Source: TMP-24 sp964600685
GTDB lineage: Bacteria > Pseudomonadota > Alphaproteobacteria > Rhodobacterales > Rhodobacteraceae
Length of the DNA: 33,366 nt
Direction of reading: 5' to 3'
NCBI GenBank assembly: GCA_964600685.1
Contig: CAZRKU010000029.1
Coordinates: forward strand, 1-33,366
Numbering within the stretch: the stretch's first letter is position 1; each line of letters begins with the position of its first letter. Of the stretch, positions 8,124 to 15,993 are shown one piece after another. Made by a program: the position numbers and the translations under genes. Below the pieces are notes generated by a model. That model did not search any database. It had not been told where the DNA came from and was given only the letters and a program-made list of their open reading frames with translations.

Positions 8124-8753
8124 ATGACCCGCCGCCTTGCCATCGCCCTTGCCCTGCCGCTTGCCGGACTGACGGTTGCCGGAGCCTTGATGCCCGACCG
8201 GGCCCTGGGCTGTGTCACGGCGGATCAGCTGAAATCCGGCCTGCTCGTCGAGTATGACAATGGTGGTCGGGTCGCGGTGCGGCTTCTGGAGAACGGCCTT
8301 GTCGAACTGCGGGAAGTCGGTTCGGCCGAGGGCGGGGGCGATTTGCGTTTTCTCAGCCGGTTCGGGGTCTATGACATCGAAGCCTCGTTTGCCGCCGACG
8401 GGGACAATGCGGTCGACCGTCGGGTGATCTATGATTATGGTGGCGATCCGCTGCCGCTGCCGGTCGCGGGGGGGACGTCCTGGGTCGGGCCGGTCACCGT
8501 GAACTTCCCCGACGGCGAACGGGATACGCAGACCGCAGCCTATGTTTTCGGGGCGAAGGGAACGGTCGATCTTGGCGAATGCAGCTATGACACGCTGAGG
8601 GTCGAAGCGACCTTCCTGCGCACGGGCGGCTGGGAGGGGCAGAGTTTCCTCTACTTCTCCGATCTGGGCTTTGCCACGCTGATCGGCCGGTCCGGCCCGG
8701 ATGAAGCGAAGACCGATTTCACCATCACCGCGATCCGCCCCGCGGGAAGCTGA
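8124..8753 (+). CDS. Secreted or periplasmic protein of unknown function
   Basis: A 209-residue protein with a Sec-type signal peptide (MTRR, then a hydrophobic core to about residue 22, followed by an ALG-like cleavage region). The mature part is rich in beta-prone stretches, glycine and acidic residues and has two cysteines (in LGCVTA and GECSYD). I do not recognise the family. The ATG at 8124 was preferred to an in-frame TTG at 8106 because GGAGCCC precedes it and it starts the signal peptide directly. It ends nine bases from the convergent gene at 8763. Confidence 0.7.
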   Translation: MTRRLAIALALPLAGLTVAGALMPDRALGCVTADQLKSGLLVEYDNGGRVAVRLLENGLVELREVGSAEGGGDLRFLSRFGVYDIEASFAADGDNAVDRRVIYDYGGDPLPLPVAGGTSWVGPVTVNFPDGERDTQTAAYVFGAKGTVDLGECSYDTLRVEATFLRTGGWEGQSFLYFSDLGFATLIGRSGPDEAKTDFTITAIRPAGS

Positions 8754-8762
8754 GGCGGGCGC

Positions 8763-9713
8763 TCAGCCCTGATCGTGGGTCTCGTTCGTCTGCGCCGCAG
8801 CCGGGGCTGCGTTGGCGCGGGCCGCGAGTTCCCGGGCGCGGGCACGAAAACGGTCGTCGTTCAGCCGCTCGCCCGCGTTGCCTGCGACCATCGCCGCGCG
8901 CCGGGACTGGCCGGCACTGTCGAGCCGGTTCAGCAGGCGGCGCAGGTAGGGGACGTGGTTGCGCCTGGCCCGGAAGAAGGTCCAGAACATGCACGCGTCG
9001 AACGATCCCGTGCCGGCCGCGCTCAGGACCGAGGGCAGGACATGGGTGGCCACCAGGGTTCCGTAAAGGTCGGATCCCAGGCCGCGGCAGGGCAGGAAGG
9101 TGGTCTGCGGTCGCCGGAACAGCGCCGCATGCATCGCGTCGAAGGTCTGGCCGGGGTCATGAAGCACAAAGACCTGCGCCGCCCCGTCGGTCATGTCGGG
9201 GGCATATCCGTAGCGGTCGGTGAAGTTCAGCCGCCGATGTTCGGTGAACCGCGTGTCCCAGCCCGCGAAGGCCGGGTCGAGCGTCGCCTGCGGCTGGACA
9301 AGGATCACCGTCGCGCCGGGGGCCGCCACGGAATAGGCCGCCGCCGCATAACCGGCCATGCCCGCGCCGAAGAATACCACCTGATCATAGGCGTCGAAGA
9401 AAGCGTCGTCGACCAGCCCGTCGATGAACTGATAGACCGCCGGATCACGATACCAGGTCTGGCCCTGCGCCATCACGCACAGATGCGACCAGTCGCGGTT
9501 CTCGCAGACCGAAAAGCCCAGCGGCACCTCGTCCGGCTGGCGGCGGCGGATGGAGTCGACCGTCTCGAAGGTGACGATCAGCGTTGCTTCCCGGTCGGCG
9601 AAGAAGGCCGAATGATCCCGACCGAGCCGGGTGAAAAACCCTTCCCGGCGGCCCAGCCGTTCCATGCGGGCGAACCATTCATCTTCTGACAAAGACCGTT
9701 GGTCTTTCAGCAC
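8763..9713 (-). CDS. Alpha/beta-hydrolase-like protein lacking the nucleophile serine
   Basis: A 316-residue cytoplasmic protein with no signal peptide. A strand-turn-helix at 111-125, VVFFGAGMAGYAA, followed by APGATVILVQPQATLDP, looks like the nucleophile elbow of alpha/beta hydrolases of the GSSMGGY type. Here the serine position is glycine (G118), so ordinary serine-hydrolase chemistry is unlikely. From memory, related Rhodobacteraceae proteins are sometimes labelled phosphoadenosine phosphosulfate reductase, but none of that family's motifs is visible, and I consider the label unreliable. The gene follows a glycosyltransferase gene on the same strand after 161 bases, so a role with glycans is possible. 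The C terminus is alanine-rich and probably disordered. Confidence 0.7.
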   Translation of the reverse strand: MLKDQRSLSEDEWFARMERLGRREGFFTRLGRDHSAFFADREATLIVTFETVDSIRRRQPDEVPLGFSVCENRDWSHLCVMAQGQTWYRDPAVYQFIDGLVDDAFFDAYDQVVFFGAGMAGYAAAAYSVAAPGATVILVQPQATLDPAFAGWDTRFTEHRRLNFTDRYGYAPDMTDGAAQVFVLHDPGQTFDAMHAALFRRPQTTFLPCRGLGSDLYGTLVATHVLPSVLSAAGTGSFDACMFWTFFRARRNHVPYLRRLLNRLDSAGQSRRAAMVAGNAGERLNDDRFRARARELAARANAAPAAAQTNETHDQG

Positions 9714-9874
9714 ATCATCACCGGTAAGAATCAGCCCCGTGCACAGTGGCGACCGGCAAGCCGGATCTCCGTGCGCAGGAAGTGTAACACAGGCGCGCCG
9801 CCCGTACGCAAGGGGGCGGGGCGGCGAGGGTGCGGAAAACCTCGGCTGGGGGCGTTTTGGACGGGTCCGGGCGG

Positions 9875-10954
9875 TCAGGCTGTTTCTGGGTCAGAACCAG
9901 ATTGCTGCCGCCCGCCGGATTGTGCGGAATTCGCAAAAGCCAGAATCCGCTGGCTTTCCGCCGCGCTCAACAGGCGGCTGGGCGGGGCCATCAACAGTCG
10001 CCCGTAAAGCGAGCGGCAGGAGTCCTCCGCCATCAGGCGCGCAAACCGGTCGTGCCGCCAGTGAACCGCCGCGTCATGCAGGCGCGCCAGAGGGACGTCG
10101 GCGGCAAGCCCGTCGCGCAGGGGCCGCGCCGCAACGAGCCGGTCAGCCAGGCGGCGGTCTTCCTCGCTGCACAGGTTGCGCTCGACCCAGTAGGACAGAT
10201 CGAAGGCCGAAGCCGCGCGGTTGGCGCGGCCCCTGTCACATTTCAGGACGTAACTCTCGACGGCGCCGAGCGGATAGTGGTTGAGCTGCGCCAGTTGGCA
10301 ATTGTCGCGCCCGAAGGGCGAATAGAGCCGCGTGGTGTGGTAGGCCCGGGGCAGGACGCGGCCCGATCCGTCGACCCAGATCTGCGCTCCCATCCGCGCG
10401 GGATCGGGCTGGCGCGGGCGATGCACCCCGAGTTTGCCGTAGCTGCCATCGTCGCGGAACAGCGTCTTGAACATCGCGGCGCGCCAGGGCCAGCCCATCA
10501 CGACGGGCGCGGCGCGGGTGAAGATCTCCGGCACGGGCCGGTCTTCATAGCCCGTCACGCCCGCATTGCCGAACAGCCGCCAGGTCAGCGGGAAGGCGGT
10601 TGCCTGCGGGAACAGCCGGGTCAGCGCGCCAAGCGTGCCGTCGCCCGCATGGATCGTCACATATTCGTCGATGTCGAACGCCATCACCCAGTCGGCGGCC
10701 TGCCTGAGCGGATGGGCGCTGGCCTGTTTCAGCGCCGCCCATTGCGCGCCTTCCGGGTGCGGGCCGGGGTTCGGGATGTGGGTCAGCCAACCCATCTCCT
10801 CCAGCCGGTCCAGCATCCGGTCGGTGCCATCGCCGCAGTCGTTCGAAAAGACCAGGAAATCGGTGAAGCCGACTTTCCGGTGCCAGGCGAGCCAGTCCAG
10901 CAGGAAGGCGCCCTCGTTGCGCACCGTCAGGACGGCAAGGAAACGGGCGGTCAT
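9875..10954 (-). CDS. Glycosyltransferase, family-2-type (Glyco_tranf_2_4-like)
   Basis: A 359-residue protein with a GT-A style N-terminal domain: the VRNEGAFLLDWL segment (11-22) that begins nucleotide-sugar binding, a strand ending FLVFSNDCGDGT, and the metal-binding MAFDIDEY (91-98) with DID as the DxD motif. This pattern is that of Glyco_tranf_2_4 / GT92-like enzymes, often found with capsule or exopolysaccharide genes. No membrane segment is evident. The start ATG overlaps the mazG stop as ATGA. Donor and acceptor cannot be inferred. The neighbouring hydrolase-like gene may act with it. Confidence 0.82.
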   Translation of the reverse strand: MTARFLAVLTVRNEGAFLLDWLAWHRKVGFTDFLVFSNDCGDGTDRMLDRLEEMGWLTHIPNPGPHPEGAQWAALKQASAHPLRQAADWVMAFDIDEYVTIHAGDGTLGALTRLFPQATAFPLTWRLFGNAGVTGYEDRPVPEIFTRAAPVVMGWPWRAAMFKTLFRDDGSYGKLGVHRPRQPDPARMGAQIWVDGSGRVLPRAYHTTRLYSPFGRDNCQLAQLNHYPLGAVESYVLKCDRGRANRAASAFDLSYWVERNLCSEEDRRLADRLVAARPLRDGLAADVPLARLHDAAVHWRHDRFARLMAEDSCRSLYGRLLMAPPSRLLSAAESQRILAFANSAQSGGRQQSGSDPETA

Positions 10955-11811
10955 GTTCCGGCCTTTTCGCTGGCCTCTGCGTTGGCTCTTTCGCGGGCCT
11001 TGGCCGCGTCCCAGAGCGCGTCCATCTCCACCAGATCGCTGTCCTCGGGCCGTTTGCCGCGCTGGGCCAGGGCGGCCTCGATCGAGCGGAAGCGGCGGGT
11101 GAACTTGCCGTTGGCTGCCCTGAGGGCCGCCTCCGGGTCGATCTTCAGATGGCGGGCCAGATTGGCGACGACGAACAGCAGATCGCCGAATTCCTCGAAC
11201 ACCGCCGCCTCTGACAGATGCGCGCGGGCCTCGTTCAATTCGCCCGCTTCCTCCACGATCTTGGCGATCACCTCGTCGGTGGAGGGCCAGTCGAACCCCA
11301 CCCGTGCCGCGCGGTTTTGCAGCTTCACCGCGCGGGTCAGCGCCGGCAGGCCTGCCGCCACGCCATCCAGCACGCCGCTGTCGGCTTTCTTCGCGCGTTC
11401 GGCGGCCTTCATCCTTTCCCAGTCGCGGGTCTGGTCCTCCGCCGTCTTGTCGCGGCTTTCGTTGCCGAAGACATGCGGGTGACGGGCGACCATCTTGTCG
11501 GCTATGGCCCTGGTCACGCTGTAAAAATCGAAAAACCCGGCCTCGGACGCCATCTGGGTGTGATAGACGGTCTGGAACAGCAGGTCGCCCAGTTCGCCCT
11601 CCAGTTCGGCCCAGGCGCGCCGCTCGATCGCGTCGGCGACCTCGTAGGCCTCCTCGATCGTATAGGGGGCGATGGTGGCGAAATCCTGCTCCAGATCCCA
11701 GGGGCAGCCGCCTTCGGGGTCCCGCAGGCGGGCCATGATCTCCAGAAGCCGCGGCAGGCCGCCATCGGGGTCATGGACCAGCCGGTCAGAGGCAATGCGG
11801 TCTTTGATCAT
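10951..11811 (-). CDS. mazG: Nucleoside triphosphate pyrophosphohydrolase MazG
   Basis: Hydrolyses nucleoside triphosphates to monophosphates and pyrophosphate, a housecleaning enzyme. The 286-residue protein has the two tandem MazG domains of the long form. The first has GGCPWDLEQDFATIAPYTIEE (34-54) and the metal-binding EGELGDLLFQ (71-80); the second has VGFDWPS, EEAGELNEA and EEFGDLLFVVANLARH. It is transcribed divergently from the M20 gene across about 60 bases. It overlaps the glycosyltransferase gene by four bases, so the two are probably translated together, though no functional link is known to me. Confidence 0.95.
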   Translation of the reverse strand: MIKDRIASDRLVHDPDGGLPRLLEIMARLRDPEGGCPWDLEQDFATIAPYTIEEAYEVADAIERRAWAELEGELGDLLFQTVYHTQMASEAGFFDFYSVTRAIADKMVARHPHVFGNESRDKTAEDQTRDWERMKAAERAKKADSGVLDGVAAGLPALTRAVKLQNRAARVGFDWPSTDEVIAKIVEEAGELNEARAHLSEAAVFEEFGDLLFVVANLARHLKIDPEAALRAANGKFTRRFRSIEAALAQRGKRPEDSDLVEMDALWDAAKARERANAEASEKAGT

Positions 11812-11871
11812 TGAACTCCCCCGGCGTTAGGATCATCTTCTGGCTAAACCGAACCAGCCCCGAGAGTCCAC

Positions 11872-13032
11872 ATGCCTGTCCTGAACCGCATTGCCGCCCT
11901 TGCCCCCGAGATGAAGGAATGGCGGCAGCATCTGCACCGGATTCCGGAACTGTCGTTCGACCTGCCGCTGACATCGGCTTTCGTGGCAGAGCGGTTGCGC
12001 GAATTCGGCGTCGACGAGATCCACGAAGGCATCGCCAAGACCGGCATCGTCGCGATCATCAACGGGCAGGGCGCGGGGGCGACCATCGGCCTGCGCGCCG
12101 ATATGGATGCGCTGCCCATCGCGGAGATGACCGGGGCGGACCATGCCTCAACCCATCCCGGCAAGATGCATGCCTGCGGTCATGACGGCCATACGACAAT
12201 GCTGCTGGGGGCGGCGAAATACCTGTGCGAAACCCGGCGGTTCGCCGGCCGCGTGGCCCTGCTGTTCCAGCCGGCCGAGGAGGATGGCGCCGGCGGTCAG
12301 GTGATGGTGCAGGAAGGGGTGATGGACCGGTTCGCCGTGCGCGAGGTCTACGGCATCCACAATGCCCCGAACATTGCCTTCGGCCATTTCCAGACGACGC
12401 CCGGCGCGCTGATGGCCTCGGTCGATACGGCGGTGGTGCATATCACCGGCAAGGGCGGGCATGGCGCGACGCCGCATGATTGCGTCGATCCGGTGGTGGC
12501 GCTGGTCGGCATGGTCGGCGCGATCCAGACGATCCTGTCGCGCAACGTCTATGCGCTGGACGAGGCGGTGATTTCGGTGACAATGATCCGGACCGGCACC
12601 GCGTCGAACATCATCCCCGAGGAGGCGATGTTCACCGCCACCATCCGCTGCTTCAAGCCCGAGGTGCGCGATCTGCTGAAAAAGCGCATCCACGAGATCG
12701 TCGAGGGCCATGCGAGCGCCTATGGGGTGACGGCGCGGATCGACTATGACTGGGGCTATCCCGCGACGGTCAACCACGCCGATCAGGCGGCCTTCGCCGC
12801 CGCGGTGGCGCGGGAGATTTCCGGGGACGCGGCGGTGGACGCCAATGCCAACCGGGAAATGGGGTCGGAGGACTTCTCCTACATGCTGGAGGCCAGGCCG
12901 GGGGCCTATCTCTTCCTCGGGCAGGGGCCGGGGGCGGGGCTGCATAACGCGGCCTATGACTTCAACGACGAGGTGGCGCCGGTCGGGGCGAGTTTCTTCG
13001 CAAGGGTGGTGGAGCGGGCGTTGCCGCTGTGA
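11872..13032 (+). CDS. M20 family amidohydrolase (hippurate hydrolase-like)
   Basis: Metal-dependent aminoacylase/carboxypeptidase of the M20D group, 386 residues, the usual length. Visible motifs are LRADMDALP (74-82), the metal-binding MHACGHDGHTTM (99-110), FQPAEEDGAGG (132-142) with the catalytic glutamate pair, GIHNAPN (161-167), and the C-terminal LHNAAYDFND that supplies the last histidine ligand. No signal peptide is present, so it acts in the cytoplasm on N-acyl amino acids or similar amides. Substrate cannot be specified; HipO, amidohydrolase AmhX or an auxin-conjugate hydrolase type are all possible. It ends four bases from the stop of the convergent methyltransferase gene. Confidence 0.9.
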   Translation: MPVLNRIAALAPEMKEWRQHLHRIPELSFDLPLTSAFVAERLREFGVDEIHEGIAKTGIVAIINGQGAGATIGLRADMDALPIAEMTGADHASTHPGKMHACGHDGHTTMLLGAAKYLCETRRFAGRVALLFQPAEEDGAGGQVMVQEGVMDRFAVREVYGIHNAPNIAFGHFQTTPGALMASVDTAVVHITGKGGHGATPHDCVDPVVALVGMVGAIQTILSRNVYALDEAVISVTMIRTGTASNIIPEEAMFTATIRCFKPEVRDLLKKRIHEIVEGHASAYGVTARIDYDWGYPATVNHADQAAFAAAVAREISGDAAVDANANREMGSEDFSYMLEARPGAYLFLGQGPGAGLHNAAYDFNDEVAPVGASFFARVVERALPL

Positions 13033-13036
13033 GGGG

Positions 13037-13693
13037 CTAACTGCGCCCCTTGGCCGAGAACTGTAATGGGAGAACCTGCGCCTGCGAATGGTTCGCGTAG
13101 GTATCCCACGTCGGCGTGTATTCGTCAGCCTGATTTCCCCAGACTGTCCAGCCGACGCGTGGACCGCGCGCGAACATTTCCAGACGTGGGCCATTGCTGC
13201 ACCCTTCGATCAGCGCATATTGCTCGTCCGGTTTGCGGCTGTGCTCACGCTTCTGCGTCGAGATGATGTTCTCCTGAGTCCGCCCCTGTTGCAGGGTCCG
13301 GGCATTTTTGCCGCGCACTCCGAAAAGCAGAACCTCCGTCACGTTGCGGAAATAAAATCCAACACCGCGACGGTCCGGCCCTCCGTCCTTGCGGACTTTG
13401 TACCAAACGATGTTGCTTTTGTAGCTGAAACCCCAGTTTTCCATCACCTTCAGCCCCTCGGGCAGCAGAGCGTTGGGAGCCCAGAGATAAAGATGGGCAG
13501 TTTCAGCCACGATCGCCTCGACCGGAAGGTCACAGATTTCCCGCAAGGTCATCGTCGGATAGCGCGAAAGCCGCTTGTGCTCGGGCGCCATCTTGCCAGT
13601 GCGGTTCTGGAACTGCCACGGCGGGTCGGCCAGAACGGTGCGGAACTTAGTCTTGCCCGCCTTGGCAAGAAGGTCGTCAGCGGCACTGATCAT
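13037..13693 (-). CDS. MT-A70 family adenine DNA methyltransferase
   Basis: Predicted N6-adenine methyltransferase of the MT-A70 family, 218 residues. The catalytic DPPW is at 23-26. Family features follow in order: YPTMTLREICDLPV, HLYLWAPNALLPEGLKVMENWGF, NIVWYKV, GFYFRNVTEVLLFGVRG, and the C-terminal REHSRKPDEQY with GPRLEMFARGPRVGWTVWGNQ, which belongs to the SAM pocket. The ATG at 13693 overlaps the stop of the upstream endonuclease gene as ATGA, so it was chosen over the longer in-frame start at 13747. It presumably protects the host DNA at the site cut by the partner. Its G+C is lower than its neighbours', suggesting acquisition by transfer. The recognition sequence cannot be read from the protein. 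Confidence 0.92.
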   Translation of the reverse strand: MISAADDLLAKAGKTKFRTVLADPPWQFQNRTGKMAPEHKRLSRYPTMTLREICDLPVEAIVAETAHLYLWAPNALLPEGLKVMENWGFSYKSNIVWYKVRKDGGPDRRGVGFYFRNVTEVLLFGVRGKNARTLQQGRTQENIISTQKREHSRKPDEQYALIEGCSNGPRLEMFARGPRVGWTVWGNQADEYTPTWDTYANHSQAQVLPLQFSAKGRS

Positions 13694-14283
13694 TCGTCGT
13701 CCTCCACCACAAGCGATTTTGTGATCCCGAAGACCAGCAGCGGGCAACCCGCGCCCCCGCCGCCTTCAATCCGCGGTAACAGCTTTGACATATGTGTTGT
13801 CGAGTTGCCATAGGACGATCCTCGCCCGAGCCGGTTAAAGATGTCTTGCAACTCGTCCGAGCGGGTGATGATGATACCCACACTGACCGCGCGCAGGTCG
13901 AACAGAAGGCGGAAGTTGTTCAGATCCCGGTCATAGAACGGATCCTTGTTGTTCCACTCGATTTCAAGCGCCACGGAATTTTTGAAACAGTCGACCTTAT
14001 GGGTGGGGGAGTCCATGCGCACGCCATCCACTTCGATGGCAGTCTGGAATTGCTTTTCGACCCGGCCTCGGGTTGCCAGGAACCCGTCGATGTGTGCTGA
14101 CAGTCTGGATTTGTTGCCGCCGCCAGTCGTGATCCAAGATTTTCTCAGTCGAAAGGCGGTCAGGAGGTCAAGAAGATCGTGCCATTCCGACGCAAAATCT
14201 TGTGAGAGAATGGCGCTTGCGTGCTTCCACTCGTAGCATTCATAATTGGTCTGGATGAACGGCGGGAGGCGCTTCATCAACAT
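13690..14283 (-). CDS. BglII/BstYI-type type II restriction endonuclease
   Basis: A 197-residue endonuclease of the BglII/BstYI family. Recognisable segments are YECYEWKHASAIL (14-26), WITTGGGNKS (50-59), HKVDCFK (95-101), ALEIEWNNKDPFYDRDLNNF (105-124), GIIITRSDEL (136-145), STTHMSKLLPRI (161-172) and CPLLVFGI. The spacing D98, E107, E109 fits the PD-(D/E)XK core; BglII has Asp, Glu and Gln at matching spacing, while this protein has Glu last, as BamHI does. The ATG at 14283 has GGAG seven bases ahead. Sampled stretches are about 52-57% G+C, below the surroundings. With the overlapping methyltransferase gene it forms a two-gene restriction-modification operon; AGATCT or RGATCY are plausible targets only by family analogy. 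Confidence 0.88.
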   Translation of the reverse strand: MLMKRLPPFIQTNYECYEWKHASAILSQDFASEWHDLLDLLTAFRLRKSWITTGGGNKSRLSAHIDGFLATRGRVEKQFQTAIEVDGVRMDSPTHKVDCFKNSVALEIEWNNKDPFYDRDLNNFRLLFDLRAVSVGIIITRSDELQDIFNRLGRGSSYGNSTTHMSKLLPRIEGGGGAGCPLLVFGITKSLVVEDDE

Positions 14284-14413
14284 CTTGTGGCTCCGAGCTG
14301 AGAGGCGATGGTATCTAGGGCGTTTGAGGATGGCAAGCGGGACGCCAGCAGCTATGCCGCCGGTATTTTGATCAAAAAACCCTCTTGCCCTTTATATTCC
14401 ATCGGCTATGGTC

Positions 14414-14434
14414 CTCCGGTCATATTGACCGGAG
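14414..14434. promoter_or_regulatory. Perfect 21-bp palindrome overlapping the aminotransferase RBS
   Basis: Arms CTCCGGTCA (14414-14422) and TGACCGGAG (14426-14434) are perfect reverse complements around TAT. The right arm contains the GGAG that serves as ribosome-binding site for the ATG at 14442, seven bases on. A dimeric repressor binding here, or a hairpin in the RNA, would block expression. A second short palindrome, TTTTGATCAAAA, lies at 14366-14377 in the same 158-base divergent gap. No regulator gene is adjacent. Confidence 0.55.
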
Positions 14435-14441
14435 ATTCAAA

Positions 14442-15842
14442 ATGGCCCACGCCGCGCACGCCAAGTCGAACGAAGCCCTGTGGGAGATGGACCGCGCCCA
14501 CAGCCTGCATCCCTGGACCAACTTCGGCCCGTTCGAGGCGAAGGGCGCGCTGGTCATCACCCGGGGCGAGGGCTGTTTTCTCTGGGACGCCGACGGGCGG
14601 AAGTATTTCGACGCGGTGGGCGGGCTCTGGTGCACCAACATCGGGCTGGGCCGCCGCGAGATGGCGGATGCGATTGCCGAACAGACGATGAGACTGGCCT
14701 TCTCCAATACCTTCGTCGACATGACCAACGATCCGACGGCGCGGCTGGCGGCGAAGCTGGCGGAACTGGCGCCCGGTGATCTCAACCGCGTGCATTTCAC
14801 CACCGGCGGCTCGACCGCGGTGGATACCGCCTTGCGGATGGTCAGCTATTATCACCATGCGCGCGGCAACCCCGACAAGACCGGGATCGTGGCGCGGGAA
14901 AATTCCTATCACGGATCGACCTATCTGTGCCAATCGGTCGGCAAGCGCAACGGCGACCGGGTGGAGGAGTTCCGCTACAAGGAGGACGGGATCTGGCATC
15001 TGACCTGCCCGAACCCCTACCGCCGCCCCGACCATCTGAGCGAGGCGCAGTTCTGCGACTGGCTCGTCGCGGAGTTCGAGGCGCTGATCGCCAAGGTCGG
15101 GCCTGACCGGATCGGCGGTTTCATCGCCGAACCGGTCCAGGCCTCGGGCGGGATCATCGTGCCGCCGGAGGGGTATCTCAAACGCATGTGGCAGGTCTGC
15201 CAGCGCCATGACATCCTCTTCATCGCCGACGAGGTGGTGACCGGCTTCGGGCGGCTCGGGCACTGGTTCGCCGCGCTGGAGGAATTCGGGGTCGAGCCCG
15301 ACATGATCTGCGCGGCTAAGGGCCTGACCTCTGGCTATCAACCCCTTGGCGCCGTTGTCTTTTCCGACAGGATATGGGCGGCGATGGCGGAGGGCGGAGA
15401 GCGCTGGTTCACCTCGGGCTACACCTATTCCGGCCATCCGGTCGCCTGCGCGGCGGGGCTGAAGAACATCGAGATCATGGAGAGGGAGGGGCTGCTGGCC
15501 CATGCCGCCCGGATCGGCGGCTATTTCCAGGACCGGCTGAAGGGGCTGGAGGCGCTGCCTCTGGTCGGCCAGGTCCGCGGCCGGGGGCTGATGCTCTGTG
15601 TGGAGAATGTGGGGGACAAGACCACGAAGCAGCCCCTGCCGGACTGGGCGGGGGAGAGCAAGCGCATCTCCGACGCCTGCGAGGGAATGGGGCTGATGGT
15701 CCGCCCGATCGGCCACCTGAACGTGATGTCGCCCCCCCTGGTGATCACCGAGGCGCAGGTCGATTTCGTGGCCGAGGTGCTGGAGGCCGCGATCCGTCGG
15801 GTGACGGATGATCTGGTGCGGGAGGGGTATCGGGTGGGGTGA
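14442..15842 (+). CDS. Class III aminotransferase (omega-amino acid/polyamine--pyruvate type)
   Basis: PLP-dependent aminotransferase of 466 residues. PLP contacts are the phosphate-binding TTGGSTAVD (120-128), the aspartate in FIADEVVTGFGRLG (260-273, D263), and the Schiff-base lysine K293 in AAKGLTSGYQPLGAV. The N-terminal WTNFGPF and GLWCTNIG segments are typical of omega-transaminases acting on beta-alanine, taurine, putrescine or similar amines. It is followed after 151 bases by an agmatinase-family gene, so a role in polyamine or guanidino-compound breakdown is plausible, for instance deaminating putrescine. The start at 14442 was chosen because GGAG lies seven bases before it, within the palindrome. 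Exact substrate is unknown. Confidence 0.88.
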   Translation: MAHAAHAKSNEALWEMDRAHSLHPWTNFGPFEAKGALVITRGEGCFLWDADGRKYFDAVGGLWCTNIGLGRREMADAIAEQTMRLAFSNTFVDMTNDPTARLAAKLAELAPGDLNRVHFTTGGSTAVDTALRMVSYYHHARGNPDKTGIVARENSYHGSTYLCQSVGKRNGDRVEEFRYKEDGIWHLTCPNPYRRPDHLSEAQFCDWLVAEFEALIAKVGPDRIGGFIAEPVQASGGIIVPPEGYLKRMWQVCQRHDILFIADEVVTGFGRLGHWFAALEEFGVEPDMICAAKGLTSGYQPLGAVVFSDRIWAAMAEGGERWFTSGYTYSGHPVACAAGLKNIEIMEREGLLAHAARIGGYFQDRLKGLEALPLVGQVRGRGLMLCVENVGDKTTKQPLPDWAGESKRISDACEGMGLMVRPIGHLNVMSPPLVITEAQVDFVAEVLEAAIRRVTDDLVREGYRVG

Positions 15843-15993
15843 TGGGCTGCGGTGGGACGGTTGGCGGCGCGAAGTTTGATCAAATCACCCTTGACTTCCG
15901 CCCTGACCTTTGGCTTCCTTTGCTCACCCGGATCCGCGACGTCTCCGGCCCACACTTGGCAACGACGGCGCGACTTTTCCCCACGAGACCATC

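Noticed and set aside
2483..10527. Possible avoidance of AGATCT, to infer the site of the restriction system
   Set aside because: AGATCT occurs at 2483, 5962 and 10522, so there is no avoidance in this window, and protected hosts need not avoid their own site.
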